Positions 8,145 to 16,882 are shown, counted from the stretch's first letter. The stretch: DNA of 48,329 nt from Planctomycetaceae bacterium (GCA_029259845.1 JAJDEI010000155.1:1-48329), one strand, 5' to 3'. Notes: generated by a model not told the origin, from the letters alone. Numbers and translations are program-made.

Positions 8145-8744
8145 ATGCCACAGACTTCTGGCATGGCCACCAGCACCACACAAACCGACCGGCAACTTGT
8201 CTCCGTCATCGCTGTCCGCAACGAATCGGCGCAGCATTGGAGCGAGGCCGAACGAGCGTACGAACAACTCTACTCGGATCACGCGCGGATGTTGCTCGCA
8301 TTTCTGTCATCACGGGTCAAGCGAAGTGAACTCGACGATGTTCACCAGGAGATCTGGTCGCGTGTCTGGCAGCATCTGCCCACACATTTCGATGGCAACA
8401 ACTTTCGGGCATGGCTGTTTCGCATTGCCCGCAATTTCATCATTCAATCGAGCCGGCGGCGGCGGCCCGACCTGGCCGAAGACCTGCGAATGGTCACCGC
8501 CAACGACGACCCTCCGGAGAGCCGGCTCGCCGAGCATGAACGCATGGAAATCCTTTCGCGCTGTCTCAGCCGCCTGCAGGAGCAACTTGCCGACCTGGTC
8601 CGCTCCCGGCTAAGTGGCGAACCCTACGACGACATCTGTACGCGGCTGGGACTCCCCCCCGCCCGGGCTCACAAACTGTTTCATACGGCAAAAACACAAT
8701 TAACCAGTTGCGTGCAACGGCACGGTCTGGGCCAGACCCCCTGA
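8145..8744 (+). CDS. RNA polymerase sigma factor, sigma-70 (ECF-like) family
   Basis: The product is 199 residues from ATG 8145 (ATG 8163 is equally possible; the longer frame back to 7944 overlaps the previous gene and is rejected). Region 2 is visible as YEQLYSDHARMLLAFL, then SELDDVHQEIWSRVWQHL, then NFRAWLFRIARNFI with basic residues after it. Region 4 follows as LSRLQEQLADLVRSRL and YDDICTRLGLPPARAHKLFH, a helix-turn-helix. There is no region 3, as in ECF factors. The next gene, 131 bp downstream, encodes a single-pass membrane protein, the usual place for a regulator of the sigma factor. The promoters it reads cannot be inferred. Confidence 0.85.
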   Translation: MPQTSGMATSTTQTDRQLVSVIAVRNESAQHWSEAERAYEQLYSDHARMLLAFLSSRVKRSELDDVHQEIWSRVWQHLPTHFDGNNFRAWLFRIARNFIIQSSRRRRPDLAEDLRMVTANDDPPESRLAEHERMEILSRCLSRLQEQLADLVRSRLSGEPYDDICTRLGLPPARAHKLFHTAKTQLTSCVQRHGLGQTP

Positions 8745-8875
8745 CGGTTCCTGTCATCACGTGAGGGACGCACTTCGCCGACCTCGTTTCCCGGATTTTC
8801 AACACGTCGGATACGTGGACCACGGAATCGCTTACTGTCTCCGTGAGCGATCGCCTCAGAGAGTTGAGAACCGCA

Positions 8876-9970
8876 ATGAGCCTGTTTGCCATGGAAATCC
8901 CGGAGACGCACACCGAGCTGGTCGACTGGCTCGAACACCACTTGGTCGGGCTCGACCTGGCCGCCCTTGTGGCCGAACTGGCTGCCGTCCATGCCAGCGT
9001 CGGCCCCACAAACGCCGACCATTCGACGGGTGAGCCTGATGCCACCTCAGCGGTGAGCGTGCTGGGCGGACACATTCCCGAAGTCATGGACGGCGGGCTA
9101 ACCGTCCTGGAGACGCAGCAGGTTCGTGCGCTCCTCCAACATCCCCGTTCTCTGCTGGAACTGCAGGAATTGGTGCTCACCTCTGGCGGGGCACACTGGG
9201 ACAAGCGGATGGAGGAGACCGCCAGCGACGAGTTTCAGCGCATCGCCGACACCGGTTGGCGACGCATGAAACTCACCATCGCTCCCCCGGTGGGGCTCTC
9301 CGAAGGCAACGGCCAGATTTCGTCCGCCGCAGCAGACACCGTCTCAGGCGACGCACCCACCGAGGTCGCCCCGCCAACATTGCGGCTGAGCGAAGCTCGC
9401 GAGCAACGAGCCGCGGCGGCACCGGCCCGCTCCGTCGGGCCGGCCGTGCTGGCGACCGCAGCCATGTTCCTGTTGGGAGCATTCGGCTTGCAACAAGCCG
9501 GCATGATCTCACTCAATCTCGACCAGGGGCAGCCGCTCGCCCATAATCCGCCCGATGTGCCGACTCCGGCGGACCCCACGCCGGCCACTCCGGCGCCGCA
9601 ATCTGGCTGGGGATGGGACCGCCCCGGAGCGATCCCCAACGACGTCGCACCGAACGCCTATCTGACAACGCTGGCGCACGGTGCCGATGAATGGTTCAAC
9701 AAACGCCCGACCGATCCGGAAGGCGTGAAGAAGCGGATCAGCGACTTCCGCAAGGGTTGCTCAACATTGATCGCCTCCTCCCACGAGCCGCTCGCCGAGG
9801 AAGACCGCACCTGGCTCGTCGACAAATGCAAGAAATGGCGCGACAAGCTCGACGAGCATCTCGCCGCGCTGGACGCAGGCGAGGTCCCGCTCACTGTCCG
9901 TGCAGCCGCCGATGAGACGGTCACCAAGCTGATCAAAGCCATGCGAGCCCGGGCCGACGGTCTCGCCTGA
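8876..9970 (+). CDS. Single-pass membrane protein downstream of a sigma factor, possible anti-sigma regulator
   Basis: The start is taken as ATG 8876 (364 residues); a GTG at 8843 would add 11 residues. The N-terminal 185 residues are soluble and partly helical, with acidic, Leu-rich segments (TELVDWLEHHLVGLDLAALV). One membrane helix spans about residues 186-208 (AVLATAAMFLLGAFG). A Pro/Thr spacer and a helical extracytoplasmic domain of about 120 residues, rich in Lys, Asp and Trp, complete it. This N-in architecture next to a sigma gene suggests an anti-sigma or sensor role, but I see no zinc-binding HxxxCxxC motif. Function is inferred from context only. Confidence 0.6.
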   Translation: MSLFAMEIPETHTELVDWLEHHLVGLDLAALVAELAAVHASVGPTNADHSTGEPDATSAVSVLGGHIPEVMDGGLTVLETQQVRALLQHPRSLLELQELVLTSGGAHWDKRMEETASDEFQRIADTGWRRMKLTIAPPVGLSEGNGQISSAAADTVSGDAPTEVAPPTLRLSEAREQRAAAAPARSVGPAVLATAAMFLLGAFGLQQAGMISLNLDQGQPLAHNPPDVPTPADPTPATPAPQSGWGWDRPGAIPNDVAPNAYLTTLAHGADEWFNKRPTDPEGVKKRISDFRKGCSTLIASSHEPLAEEDRTWLVDKCKKWRDKLDEHLAALDAGEVPLTVRAAADETVTKLIKAMRARADGLA

Positions 9971-10044
9971 CGATCGGCTCGTCAATCACTGTCGCCCGTG
10001 CTGCGTGGTGCCCCAGCGAAGTCTTGGAGAACGCGGCTGGCAGC

Positions 10045-10245
10045 AATGACGAATGTCGAAGCCAGAATGACGAAGGAAATCCGAACCCAGAAATCCGAAT
10101 CGGCAAGGTACACTCCGGGTTGTACGACCGGCCTGTCGTGACGATTTCGTGAGTCAGCCGAAATTGTTGAGGCGCGCGGTTCCAGACGATTCGTGCTTCG
10201 GAATTCGCGTTTCCTTCGCCATTCAACCTTCGTCATTCGACATTG
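10045..10245. repeat. Inverted pair of short AATGACGAATGTCGAA-type repeats
   Basis: The 329-bp gap before the next gene holds two related tracts in opposite orientation. One, at 10045-10086, is built from AATGACGAATGTCGAA and AATGACGAAGGAAATCCGAA. The other, at 10197-10245, is built from TTCCTTCGCCATTC, CTTCGTCATTCGACATT and similar words. Together they could form a large imperfect cruciform or an RNA hairpin. A short CGTTCCCAAACGGGAACG palindrome and a GGGACC/GGGTCCC pair follow at about 10262-10297, just past the stop of the convergent gene. I see no gene here. Confidence 0.6.
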
Positions 10246-10299
10246 GCATGCACGACTCCTTCGTTCCCAAACGGGAACGGGACCAAATCTCGGGTCCCC

Positions 10300-11091
10300 T
10301 CACATGATCACCGAGCCGGGACACAGCGACTGCATCATCCACTGGTCGATTTCCGCACCGAGGCTGAGCGGGTCGGCGTCATCAAAGTCGCCCACGCGGG
10401 TTGTCACATCGAAGCCCGCCGTTGCCAGCAGACGTGCCGAGCGGATTGCTGCCGCGGGGCGATCGTCCGACCATCCACGGATGTATCCGAGCCACACCGG
10501 CTTGTCCACGTATTGGCCCCACCACTCGAATCGGTTGTCGGCGGTCCATTCGCCGCCCAGACAGGCGGCTCCGGCGAACCACTCCGGACGACGCAGCAGC
10601 ATGCGCAAGGCCAATGTCGCCCCCTGCCCCATGCCGGCGACCACGACGCGGTCCAGATGGATGTTCACCCGCTCGACGGCGTGCTGCAATCCGACCGCCA
10701 ATTCGTCTTCCAGCAGGTTGAGATAGTTGTCGGCGAAAGACCAACGCCGCTGACGGGGCAGTCCGTTGGTCACGGGCAATGGGCCTCGCAGCGACAAGCC
10801 GGCATAGTTTCGACCGCTAATGAGCGGCAGCACACGGAGCACCTCCTGCTCATCCCCGCCTTCGTCATGGAACCAGACGACAAGCGGATACGCGTACCCC
10901 GATTCGTAAAACCGGGGGACATGCACGGCACAGTGCACAGCCGGATCGCCACAGTCGAGAGTCTTCCCGTCGCTGCTCTCCCAGGATGCGTCGTGAGATG
11001 ACAGGACGTGCGTCGCCGTTCCCGGATCGACGTCGACGCCAAGTCCTTTGGCGGAACTGCCTGCTGACTCCCTCCGACTGGCCATGGTCAC
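10300..11091 (-). CDS. Alpha/beta-hydrolase (phospholipase/carboxylesterase type) lacking catalytic Ser and His
   Basis: This 263-residue protein has the fold landmarks of the carboxylesterase/phospholipase family: a strand and oxyanion turn (YPLVVWFHDEGGDE, about residues 68-81), a helix, and the nucleophile elbow VVVAGMGQGATLAL at 149-162. In active members the elbow reads G-x-S-x-G; here it reads GMGQG (153-157), with Gly 155 in place of the Ser. Near the C-terminus the usual G-H-E/x segment reads GAE (245-247), so the catalytic His also appears lost. The codons (GGC ATG GGG CAG GGG) show this is not a frameshift. A non-enzymatic binding role is likely. There is no signal peptide. The amidase gene lies 118 bp upstream on the same strand. 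Confidence 0.75.
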   Translation of the reverse strand: MTMASRRESAGSSAKGLGVDVDPGTATHVLSSHDASWESSDGKTLDCGDPAVHCAVHVPRFYESGYAYPLVVWFHDEGGDEQEVLRVLPLISGRNYAGLSLRGPLPVTNGLPRQRRWSFADNYLNLLEDELAVGLQHAVERVNIHLDRVVVAGMGQGATLALRMLLRRPEWFAGAACLGGEWTADNRFEWWGQYVDKPVWLGYIRGWSDDRPAAAIRSARLLATAGFDVTTRVGDFDDADPLSLGAEIDQWMMQSLCPGSVIM

Positions 11092-11209
11092 GCTCCCTTG
11101 TCTGTCTTCAAGCTGTTCTGCGTTGCGCTGTTCTGTCTTCTCGCTGCTTTATCGTCGCGCTGCTCAGTCCTCAAAACCACCGTCAACGACGGCACCAGTT
11201 GATGAACGT

Positions 11210-11971
11210 TCAACGAACCGACACGGAGTAGGACACCCGCATCAGTTCCTGCATCGGGAACAGTTTCCCCGGACAAGCGGTCGCCTTAACGTCTCCGTGC
11301 CGGACCACCTGCTTCGACGGGATGCCATACTCCGCCGTGAGCGTCGCGACCAGCCGCTTGAGGGACGTCAACTGCGCCGCCGTGGGCGGCCGCTTTTCGA
11401 AGTTGCCAACCAGACAGACGCCGATACCCTGTTGATTGTAGGCACCAATCCCCGCATGGGCACCGGCAAGTTGCTCTCTCCAGCGAAATGTCGGCTCGAT
11501 TTCCCCGTCCTCCATGCCGCGCCCGTTGCCAATCACAAAATGGTAACCAATGCCCCGCCAAGGGGTTCCGGAAGCATCCCGTCGCTGCACGTGAGTCCGA
11601 TGAATGCTCTCGACACTCCCGGCATCCGTTGCCGTATGATGGATGACCACATAGGCCCATTCCCGTGCTGCCACACGCGGCTTCCAGGGAGCACGGCTCC
11701 AGTCGACCGCCGTCACAGGAACAGCCGTCACCGGAACCGATGACGACGATGGCCCTTTCGCTCCAATCGCGGAAGCAGCCCCCGTTCGCCCGACGGCGTT
11801 CGGCGGCGGACTGCCGACCGGTTCGGGAGACACCGTCTGGCGACTGCACCCCGCGGCGAAAAACCCCACGCAACCGGCAGAGAACAGCGCAGCCGCCGCA
11901 ATCCGACCACTCCCCAAGGTCACGCGATCGCCTCCCGGACTGTGCAGTAATCCGCGCAGCATTCCGCCCAT
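11210..11971 (-). CDS. Lipoprotein N-acetylmuramoyl-L-alanine amidase (Amidase_2/PGRP-like)
   Basis: The 253-residue product has a hydrophobic leader ending in a lipobox (FFAAGC, Cys 42), so it should be membrane-anchored outside the cytoplasm. A Ser/Pro/Val linker follows, including a direct [10 protein letters not shown] duplication near residues 79-88. The catalytic domain carries the zinc ligands in the expected order: the first His of VVIHHTAT (His 111), His 225 of VRHGDV and Cys 233 of TACPGK. The [11 protein letters not shown] and [12 protein letters not shown] strands also match. The family cleaves the bond between N-acetylmuramic acid and L-alanine in peptidoglycan, so the host probably keeps a peptidoglycan wall. 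It appears to be cotranscribed with the hydrolase-like gene at 10300-11091. Confidence 0.9.
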   Translation of the reverse strand: MGGMLRGLLHSPGGDRVTLGSGRIAAAALFSAGCVGFFAAGCSRQTVSPEPVGSPPPNAVGRTGAASAIGAKGPSSSSVPVTAVPVTAVDWSRAPWKPRVAAREWAYVVIHHTATDAGSVESIHRTHVQRRDASGTPWRGIGYHFVIGNGRGMEDGEIEPTFRWREQLAGAHAGIGAYNQQGIGVCLVGNFEKRPPTAAQLTSLKRLVATLTAEYGIPSKQVVRHGDVKATACPGKLFPMQELMRVSYSVSVR

Positions 11972-12120
11972 TCGATGGAGCTCCCTCGGACCCGCTGCCC
12001 GCCGATCAACCAGCGCGGCACTCTACCCGCGCGGCTCATCCCTGTCAACGAGGGTCGATCCAACAAACGGGGCAAACGACTTGTTGAACTTGGGGCGTCG
12101 CACCGACGTCGGCCATCCCC

Positions 12121-12171
12121 GTTGATTCCGGGCTAACTCCAATCCACGATTCCTGTTAGCCCGGAATCAAC
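12121..12171. repeat. Perfect 17-bp inverted repeat
   Basis: GTTGATTCCGGGCTAAC at 12121-12137 is repeated as an exact inverted copy at 12155-12171, with a 17-base loop. It lies between the divergent amidase and HisA-like genes and has no T run, so it looks like an interspersed palindromic element or operator-like site rather than a terminator. The word TAGCCCGGAATCAACG resembles repeats frequent in planctomycete genomes, from memory only. Confidence 0.7.
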
Positions 12172-12328
12172 GCTGACGGCAACCCACCGATAATCCCCCC
12201 ATCGTGAAAAACACGGTCGCCCTGGAACATGGCGGTCCAACCGCAACACCCCCTATGATGACGCTGCCGACGCGGCTGAACTCCTCTGCATGCCGCCTCC
12301 CCCGTTCGACAGACGAAAAGCCCCGCTC

Positions 12329-13063
12329 ATGGACGTCATCCCGGTCCTCGATTTGATGGGCGGACAGGTCGTGCGCGGCATCGCCGGTCGCCGCGAGACG
12401 TATGAGCCGCTTAAGAGCCGCCTCGTCGGTTCCGCCTCTCCCATTGAGGTGGCCCGTGCGTTCCGTCACACGTTGGGACTCAACCGTCTGTATGTCGCCG
12501 ATCTCGATGCCATTATGATTGACTCGCCACAGTGGTCCCTGCTGGACACACTGGCGGATGACCGATTCGAGCTCCTCGTGGACGCCGGGATCCGGGAAAC
12601 AACGCGAGCCGAACGCCTGCTCACCGGCGGCGTTTCGCAAGTCATTGCCGCACTCGAAACCCTTCCCGGTCCGCAAGGATTGAGCGAACTCCTGCAGCGG
12701 GTCGGACCGGAGCACGTCGTGTTCAGCCTCGACTTGATGAAAGGACAGCCTCTCGGCCGCCTGTCCGCCTGGGAGACGGATGATGCGCTGACCATCGCCG
12801 ATCGTGCCATTGGACTCGGCGCGACTTCGTTGATTGTCCTCGATCTTGCGTCCGTCGGTGTGGACAGCGGCGTGCCGACACACGCTTTGTGCCGGCAACT
12901 CCACCGCGCTCACCCCCGACTGACGCTCATCAGCGGCGGCGGCATCCGCGAACGATCCGACCTCGTCGAACTGAGTAAGTCCGGAGCCAACGGCGCCCTC
13001 GTCGCCACCGCCCTCCACGACGGTCGCATCGGCCCGGAAGACATCGCCAACGTGAAGCGGTGA
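12329..13063 (+). CDS. HisA/HisF-related TIM-barrel protein
   Basis: The product is 244 residues from ATG 12329, where the typical HisA opening (VIPVLDLMGGQVVRG) begins; an in-frame ATG at 12290 would add 13 residues. Further strand ends of the barrel are visible: LYVADLDAI, LLVDAGIR, VVFSLDLMKG, LIVLDLASVG and the phosphate-binding ISGGGIR. The variant GRRETYEPL after the first strand, instead of the histidine-pathway pattern, resembles the HisA-related proteins found with tetrahydromethanopterin C1 genes in archaea, methylotrophs and planctomycetes. That link is from memory and is not supported by neighbours here. No other his genes are nearby, so a role in histidine synthesis is less likely. 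Confidence 0.78.
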   Translation: MDVIPVLDLMGGQVVRGIAGRRETYEPLKSRLVGSASPIEVARAFRHTLGLNRLYVADLDAIMIDSPQWSLLDTLADDRFELLVDAGIRETTRAERLLTGGVSQVIAALETLPGPQGLSELLQRVGPEHVVFSLDLMKGQPLGRLSAWETDDALTIADRAIGLGATSLIVLDLASVGVDSGVPTHALCRQLHRAHPRLTLISGGGIRERSDLVELSKSGANGALVATALHDGRIGPEDIANVKR

Positions 13064-13160
13064 AAAAGTGACGCAGTGAACCGAATCGACGCCGTGCGCC
13101 AACACCGGGAGGGCGAGGCTCCCGGAAAAATGGGCCCTCAGTTTTCGCATTGGCGATCGG

Positions 13161-13853
13161 TCACGACCCGAAAAACAGCCAGTCGGTCTGTTGTTCGTGA
13201 ACCAGATTGTTGAACACGGTCACCGGTTCAATCCGAACGTCTCGGAACACGTCCCGCATGGCATCGGCGAACGGCGAACTCTCTGCATAAGACCAGACGC
13301 CGAGAATCCCGCCTTCGGCGAGATGCTGTTGCGCCAGCTTCAATCTGTCGGCCGTGTAGAAGTTGCTGTTGGCCGTGCCCAGATTTTCGTCGGGCGAATG
13401 GTCCACATCGATCAGAATCAGGTCAAATGTCTGCTGCGGCGGACTGGCCAGTCGCCGATAGATGTCTCCCTGAACAACGCGCAGCCGATCGTCTGCGTTT
13501 AGCGATTCCGACAACGGGACCAGTCCCTGCTCCAGCCAGCCGATCACCTGCGGAAGAAATTCGACAACCTCGCAGGTCGCGACGCGATCAGATTCCAACG
13601 CCGCACGGGCGGTGTAACCGAGGCCCAGTCCACCGACCAGAACCCGCAGATCGGATCCGGGATGCCTCTGCACGGCGATTTCCGACAGTGCCCGCTCAGA
13701 CGCCGTTAAGTAGCTGCTCATCAGGAACTCGTGGTTGAGCGTGACTTCCGTGACCATCGTCCCGGGTTCGCACAACAACTCGCGGCAACGCAAACACAGG
13801 ATGCCCAGCTCGGTCTGTTCGTAGGCGAGAATCTCGAAGCGGGGAATATTCAC
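13161..13853 (-). CDS. Spermidine-synthase-like / class I methyltransferase-fold protein
   Basis: This 230-residue protein has the polyamine-synthase fold pattern. A beta-rich N-terminus precedes LRVLVGGLGLGYTARAALE (about residues 70-88), the glycine-rich nucleotide loop. An acidic residue ends the next strand (CEVVEF), followed by the GDIYRRL motif and FDLILIDVDHSP at the active-site strand. True spermidine synthases have an Asp-rich D-S-x-DP-x-GP loop there; here it reads DVDHSPDENLG, so the substrate is probably different. It is related to stand-alone spermidine-synthase-like proteins of unknown substrate. It has no signal peptide. The gene converges with the HisA-like gene, and a short GC-rich hairpin (CGGGAGGGCGAGGCTCCCGG, about 13107-13128) lies between the two. 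Confidence 0.75.
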   Translation of the reverse strand: MNIPRFEILAYEQTELGILCLRCRELLCEPGTMVTEVTLNHEFLMSSYLTASERALSEIAVQRHPGSDLRVLVGGLGLGYTARAALESDRVATCEVVEFLPQVIGWLEQGLVPLSESLNADDRLRVVQGDIYRRLASPPQQTFDLILIDVDHSPDENLGTANSNFYTADRLKLAQQHLAEGGILGVWSYAESSPFADAMRDVFRDVRIEPVTVFNNLVHEQQTDWLFFGS

Positions 13854-14084
13854 AGCAGAGCCGATCCGGGATGCGCAGCCCGGCGCGCTGACAGAGACGT
13901 TACTGCTTCGCGCCCAGGGCGACTGCGTCCGCCCACTCTACGAACAACACACCCGTTTGGGAACATGCCTCGCCCAATCTGATACACTGCGTCCGCGGAC
14001 CCCAAGAGGGTGCCGGCATTCGGCCTCCCACATGGTGTGGAGATGCCCGCACGGATCAACGCCTATCCAGAAACAACTCAGCAC

Positions 14085-15227
14085 ATGTCTCCACGAGATC
14101 CATTCGGCAGGCAACGAGGCGGTCCCTTCAGGGCGGGAGACATACCCTGGGATGAGGCCCGGCGGGGGATTCGGGGCGTTCTGGTCGGGTTGCCGATCTT
14201 CGCCGTCCTGATGGCGGGATGGACGAGCTTTTATCGAATCGAAGCCAGTGACGAGGGGGTCGTGCTCCGGTTTGGTCAGGAATGGGAAACGGTGCAGCCG
14301 GGGCTGCACGTCAAGCTGCCGTGGCCGATCGACACGGTCTACGAGGTTCCTGTCCAGCGAATCCAAACCCTGGAGTTCGGGTTTGAAACCGAGCGGGCAG
14401 GCCGCGTGACGCAGTACGCCCCCAAGAGCGAAGAGCAAATGGAGGTTGCCGAAATGTTGACCGGCGATCTGAACCTGGGACACGTCGAATGGATCGTGCA
14501 ATATCGCGTGCAGGACCCGCTCGACTACCTGTTTCAGATCGGCAGCACCGAACCGGCTGGCATCACCAGCTTGCCGGACGGGGCAGTTGCCAACGTCAAC
14601 CCGGCTGTCCCCGATGTCATCAGCGACGTTTCGGAGTCCGTCATGCGAAAACTGGTGGGCGATTCGAGCATCGATTTTGTATTGACCATCGGGCGGGAAC
14701 AACTCGCCGAGCAGGCCCAAGTGTTGATTCAGGAGGAACTCGACAGCTTTGATGCCGGCGTGGATGTCATCACCGTTAAGCTGCAAACGACCTCGCCTCC
14801 CACGGAAGCTGTTCAGGATGCTTTCCAGGAGGTCAACCGGGCGCGGCAGAAAAAGGAACGTGTCGTCAACGATGCCCTGGGCGAACGCAACAGCATCATC
14901 CCTGCCGCGCGCGGAGCCAAGGACCAGGCGATCGCGGAGGCGGAGGGCTTTCAAAACCGCATCATTCTGGAAACCACCGGTGAAATCAACGCCTTTTTGG
15001 CTCAGCTGACCGAGTACGAAAAGGCCCCGGACGTCACCCGCAAGCGGCTGTACCTGGAGGCGATGGAAGAGGTGCTCACCCGGGCGGGTGACAAGATCAT
15101 CATCGACGATTCCGTGCGCGGCCTCGTGCCGCTCCTCGATCTGAATCCGAAGAATCCGAAGAATCCGAAGACTCCAAAGACTTCGAAGACTTCAGGGTTC
15201 CCCCTGAACCGAGGAGGGCAGCCATGA
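14085..15227 (+). CDS. hflK: HflK, membrane regulator of FtsH protease (SPFH/band 7 family)
   Basis: The product is 380 residues from ATG 14085; the open frame extends to 14010 but the Pro/Arg-rich N-terminus of HflK (MSPRDPFGRQRGG) begins here. One membrane helix (VLVGLPIFAVLMAGWTSFY) precedes the band 7/SPFH domain, which starts IEASDEGVVLRFGQ. The helical region with RARQKKERVVNDALGERN and AEAEGFQNR is characteristic of HflK. HflK and HflC form a periplasm-facing complex that modulates FtsH. The C-terminus carries short Asn-Pro-Lys/Thr-Pro-Lys repeats encoded by a 9-bp tandem repeat (about 15143-15190). The stop overlaps the hflC start by 4 bp, implying coupled translation. Confidence 0.93.
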   Translation: MSPRDPFGRQRGGPFRAGDIPWDEARRGIRGVLVGLPIFAVLMAGWTSFYRIEASDEGVVLRFGQEWETVQPGLHVKLPWPIDTVYEVPVQRIQTLEFGFETERAGRVTQYAPKSEEQMEVAEMLTGDLNLGHVEWIVQYRVQDPLDYLFQIGSTEPAGITSLPDGAVANVNPAVPDVISDVSESVMRKLVGDSSIDFVLTIGREQLAEQAQVLIQEELDSFDAGVDVITVKLQTTSPPTEAVQDAFQEVNRARQKKERVVNDALGERNSIIPAARGAKDQAIAEAEGFQNRIILETTGEINAFLAQLTEYEKAPDVTRKRLYLEAMEEVLTRAGDKIIIDDSVRGLVPLLDLNPKNPKNPKTPKTSKTSGFPLNRGGQP

Positions 15228-16222
15228 TGTCCAGGATCGCAGTGCTGTTTCTCCTCACCGTTGGCATTGCCGCGATTTTCGTGTCCTCCAGTGCGTACAC
15301 TGTCGAGGAAGGGCAACAAGTGATCGTGACTCAGTTCGGCAGACCGGTCGAAGCCGTTCCTGACGCCGGCCTTCACTTCAAGACGCCGTTCGTCCAGGAG
15401 GCGCATCACCTCGAAAAGCGTCTACTGCCTTGGGACGGGGCGCCGGAAAGCATGCAAACCAAAGACAAGAAACGCATCGACATCGACGTCTGGGCTCGCT
15501 GGCGGATCATCGACGCGATGACCTTCTTCGTCAAAGTTCGCACCGAGCAGCGGGGACAAAAGATCCTCGATGACCTGGTCGATTCGGTCGTCCGCGATGT
15601 GGTCGCCCGCCACAACCTGATCGACGTGGTCCGCAAGTCGAACGATGAACTCATCTACGAAACCGAAGAACTGGAGCGCACAGCCGCCGACAAGGTCTTC
15701 GGACGGGGACGCGACGAGGTCGAAGAGGAAATCCTCGCCGGAGTCGACCTGGAAGAGTACGGCATGCAACTGGTCCGAGTTCGGTTCAAGCGGGTGAACT
15801 ACGTCGCTTCCGTCCGGGCAACGGTCTACGACCGCATGATCTCTGAGCGGTCGCGAATCGCCCGGCTCTACGACTCCGAGGCGCAGCAGGAAAAGAACCG
15901 CATCGTCGGCCAGACCCAGAAAGAGCTCGACCAGATCGAAGGAGAGATGGAGCAACGCTCGGCAGAGATCCGCGGAGAAGCGAAGGCGACGGTCATTCAG
16001 TTGACTGCCGAAGCCTACGGACGGTCGCCCGAGTTCTACGAGTTTCTCCGTCGCCTGGAGGTTTTCAAGAAAGCTCTCGGCCAAAACACTCGCCTCATTC
16101 TCTCCACCGACAGCGACCTGCTGCGGATGCTCAAGGAACCAGGCTCGGCGTTTCCTGGCCCGGCTGAGACCTCGAACACCACACGGACACCAAACGCCAC
16201 ACGCACGGAGCCGGCACCATGA
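15224..16222 (+). CDS. hflC: HflC, membrane regulator of FtsH protease (SPFH/band 7 family)
   Basis: This 332-residue protein has an N-terminal membrane helix (AVLFLLTVGIAAIFV), a band 7 domain beginning YTVEEGQQVIVTQFGRPV, the variable loop QTKDKKRIDIDVWARWRI, and the long helical segment with VYDRMISERSRIARLY and EAKATVIQLTAEAYG that marks HflC. It overlaps hflK by 4 bp and the two subunits act together on FtsH. The C-terminal 35 residues are a Thr/Pro-rich tail of uncertain value. After the stop the sequence passes into interspersed repeats. Confidence 0.93.
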   Translation: MMSRIAVLFLLTVGIAAIFVSSSAYTVEEGQQVIVTQFGRPVEAVPDAGLHFKTPFVQEAHHLEKRLLPWDGAPESMQTKDKKRIDIDVWARWRIIDAMTFFVKVRTEQRGQKILDDLVDSVVRDVVARHNLIDVVRKSNDELIYETEELERTAADKVFGRGRDEVEEEILAGVDLEEYGMQLVRVRFKRVNYVASVRATVYDRMISERSRIARLYDSEAQQEKNRIVGQTQKELDQIEGEMEQRSAEIRGEAKATVIQLTAEAYGRSPEFYEFLRRLEVFKKALGQNTRLILSTDSDLLRMLKEPGSAFPGPAETSNTTRTPNATRTEPAP

Positions 16223-16271
16223 TCGACGGACACTGTCGAACGTCGACTTGACTCGTTCCGCCGCGCACTTC

Positions 16272-16381
16272 CCTTGTTCCCAAGCTCCGGCTTAGGAACA
16301 CCTGTCCCGCGAAGCTCTGCTTTGCTATGAGCGAAACGGAGTTTCGCGAAAGTGCGTTCCCAAACGGAGTTTGGGAACGAG
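16272..16381. repeat. Composite GTTCCCAA-type hairpin repeat
   Basis: Four short palindromes stand in series: TTCCCAAGCTCCGGCTTAGGAA, GCGAAGCTCTGCTTTGC, CGAAACGGAGTTTCG and CGTTCCCAAACGGAGTTTGGGAACG. The same order is seen at 35246-35402, with single hairpins at 29632-29662 and about 10265-10283. It lies in the 660-bp gap between hflC and tex. Confidence 0.75.
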
Positions 16382-16439
16382 GTCGAACCAGAGTTTCAGT
16401 CGTTACCGGTCTGGCTGTCGAAGTTTGTGTGACGCAGAT

Positions 16440-16690
16440 TCTTTACGCCGAAGGCGTTCAACATCACAGCCCAGGGTCGCGAACGAAGTGAGCGCACCCT
16501 GGGGGGACCAACGAATCAATCCACAACCCTGAAAGGGTTGAACAGTCGCCGATTCATCGGGAAACACCGAGCGTTCGTATTGTGGAACCCTTTCAGGGTT
16601 CGAGTCGCTGCTGTCCCCATTTCCCCAGGGTGGCGCGGCTGCGCCGCTGACCCTGGGCTGCGTTGGGAAACGCCTTCGGCGTATTCGCGT
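16440..16690. repeat. Large nested inverted repeat (CCCTGAAAGGG type) between hflC and tex
   Basis: The tract reads as mirrored modules: ACGCCGAAGGCGT, then a CCCAGGGT...ACCCTGGG stem, then AACCCTGAAAGGGTT. These are answered on the other side by AACCCTTTCAGGGTT, a CCCAGGGTGGCGCGGCTGCG...ACCCTGGG stem and ACGCCTTCGGCGT. The whole could fold as one long structured stem with side hairpins. No coding sequence is apparent, and bases 16691-16882 hold nothing I recognise. Confidence 0.65.
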
Positions 16691-16882
16691 TCCGGAAATT
16701 CATCGTCGTTGTCTGAACCGGGAACGACGGAGTTTCGGAACGAGGTCGCCTCGAAGACAGGCAACAGCCAGGAAATGCCAACGTGTCCTCCGCGAAACCT
16801 CCGCGTGCTCGGCGACTCCGCGGTGAGTGGATTCCTCGGTCGCCGGCAGATTTGACAAGCACACTGAAAAGATCTCACGGAC

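Noticed and set aside
12290..12328. Upstream ATG of the HisA-like gene
   Set aside because: The 13 extra residues are Pro/Arg-rich and precede the normal HisA start; no ribosome site favours it.
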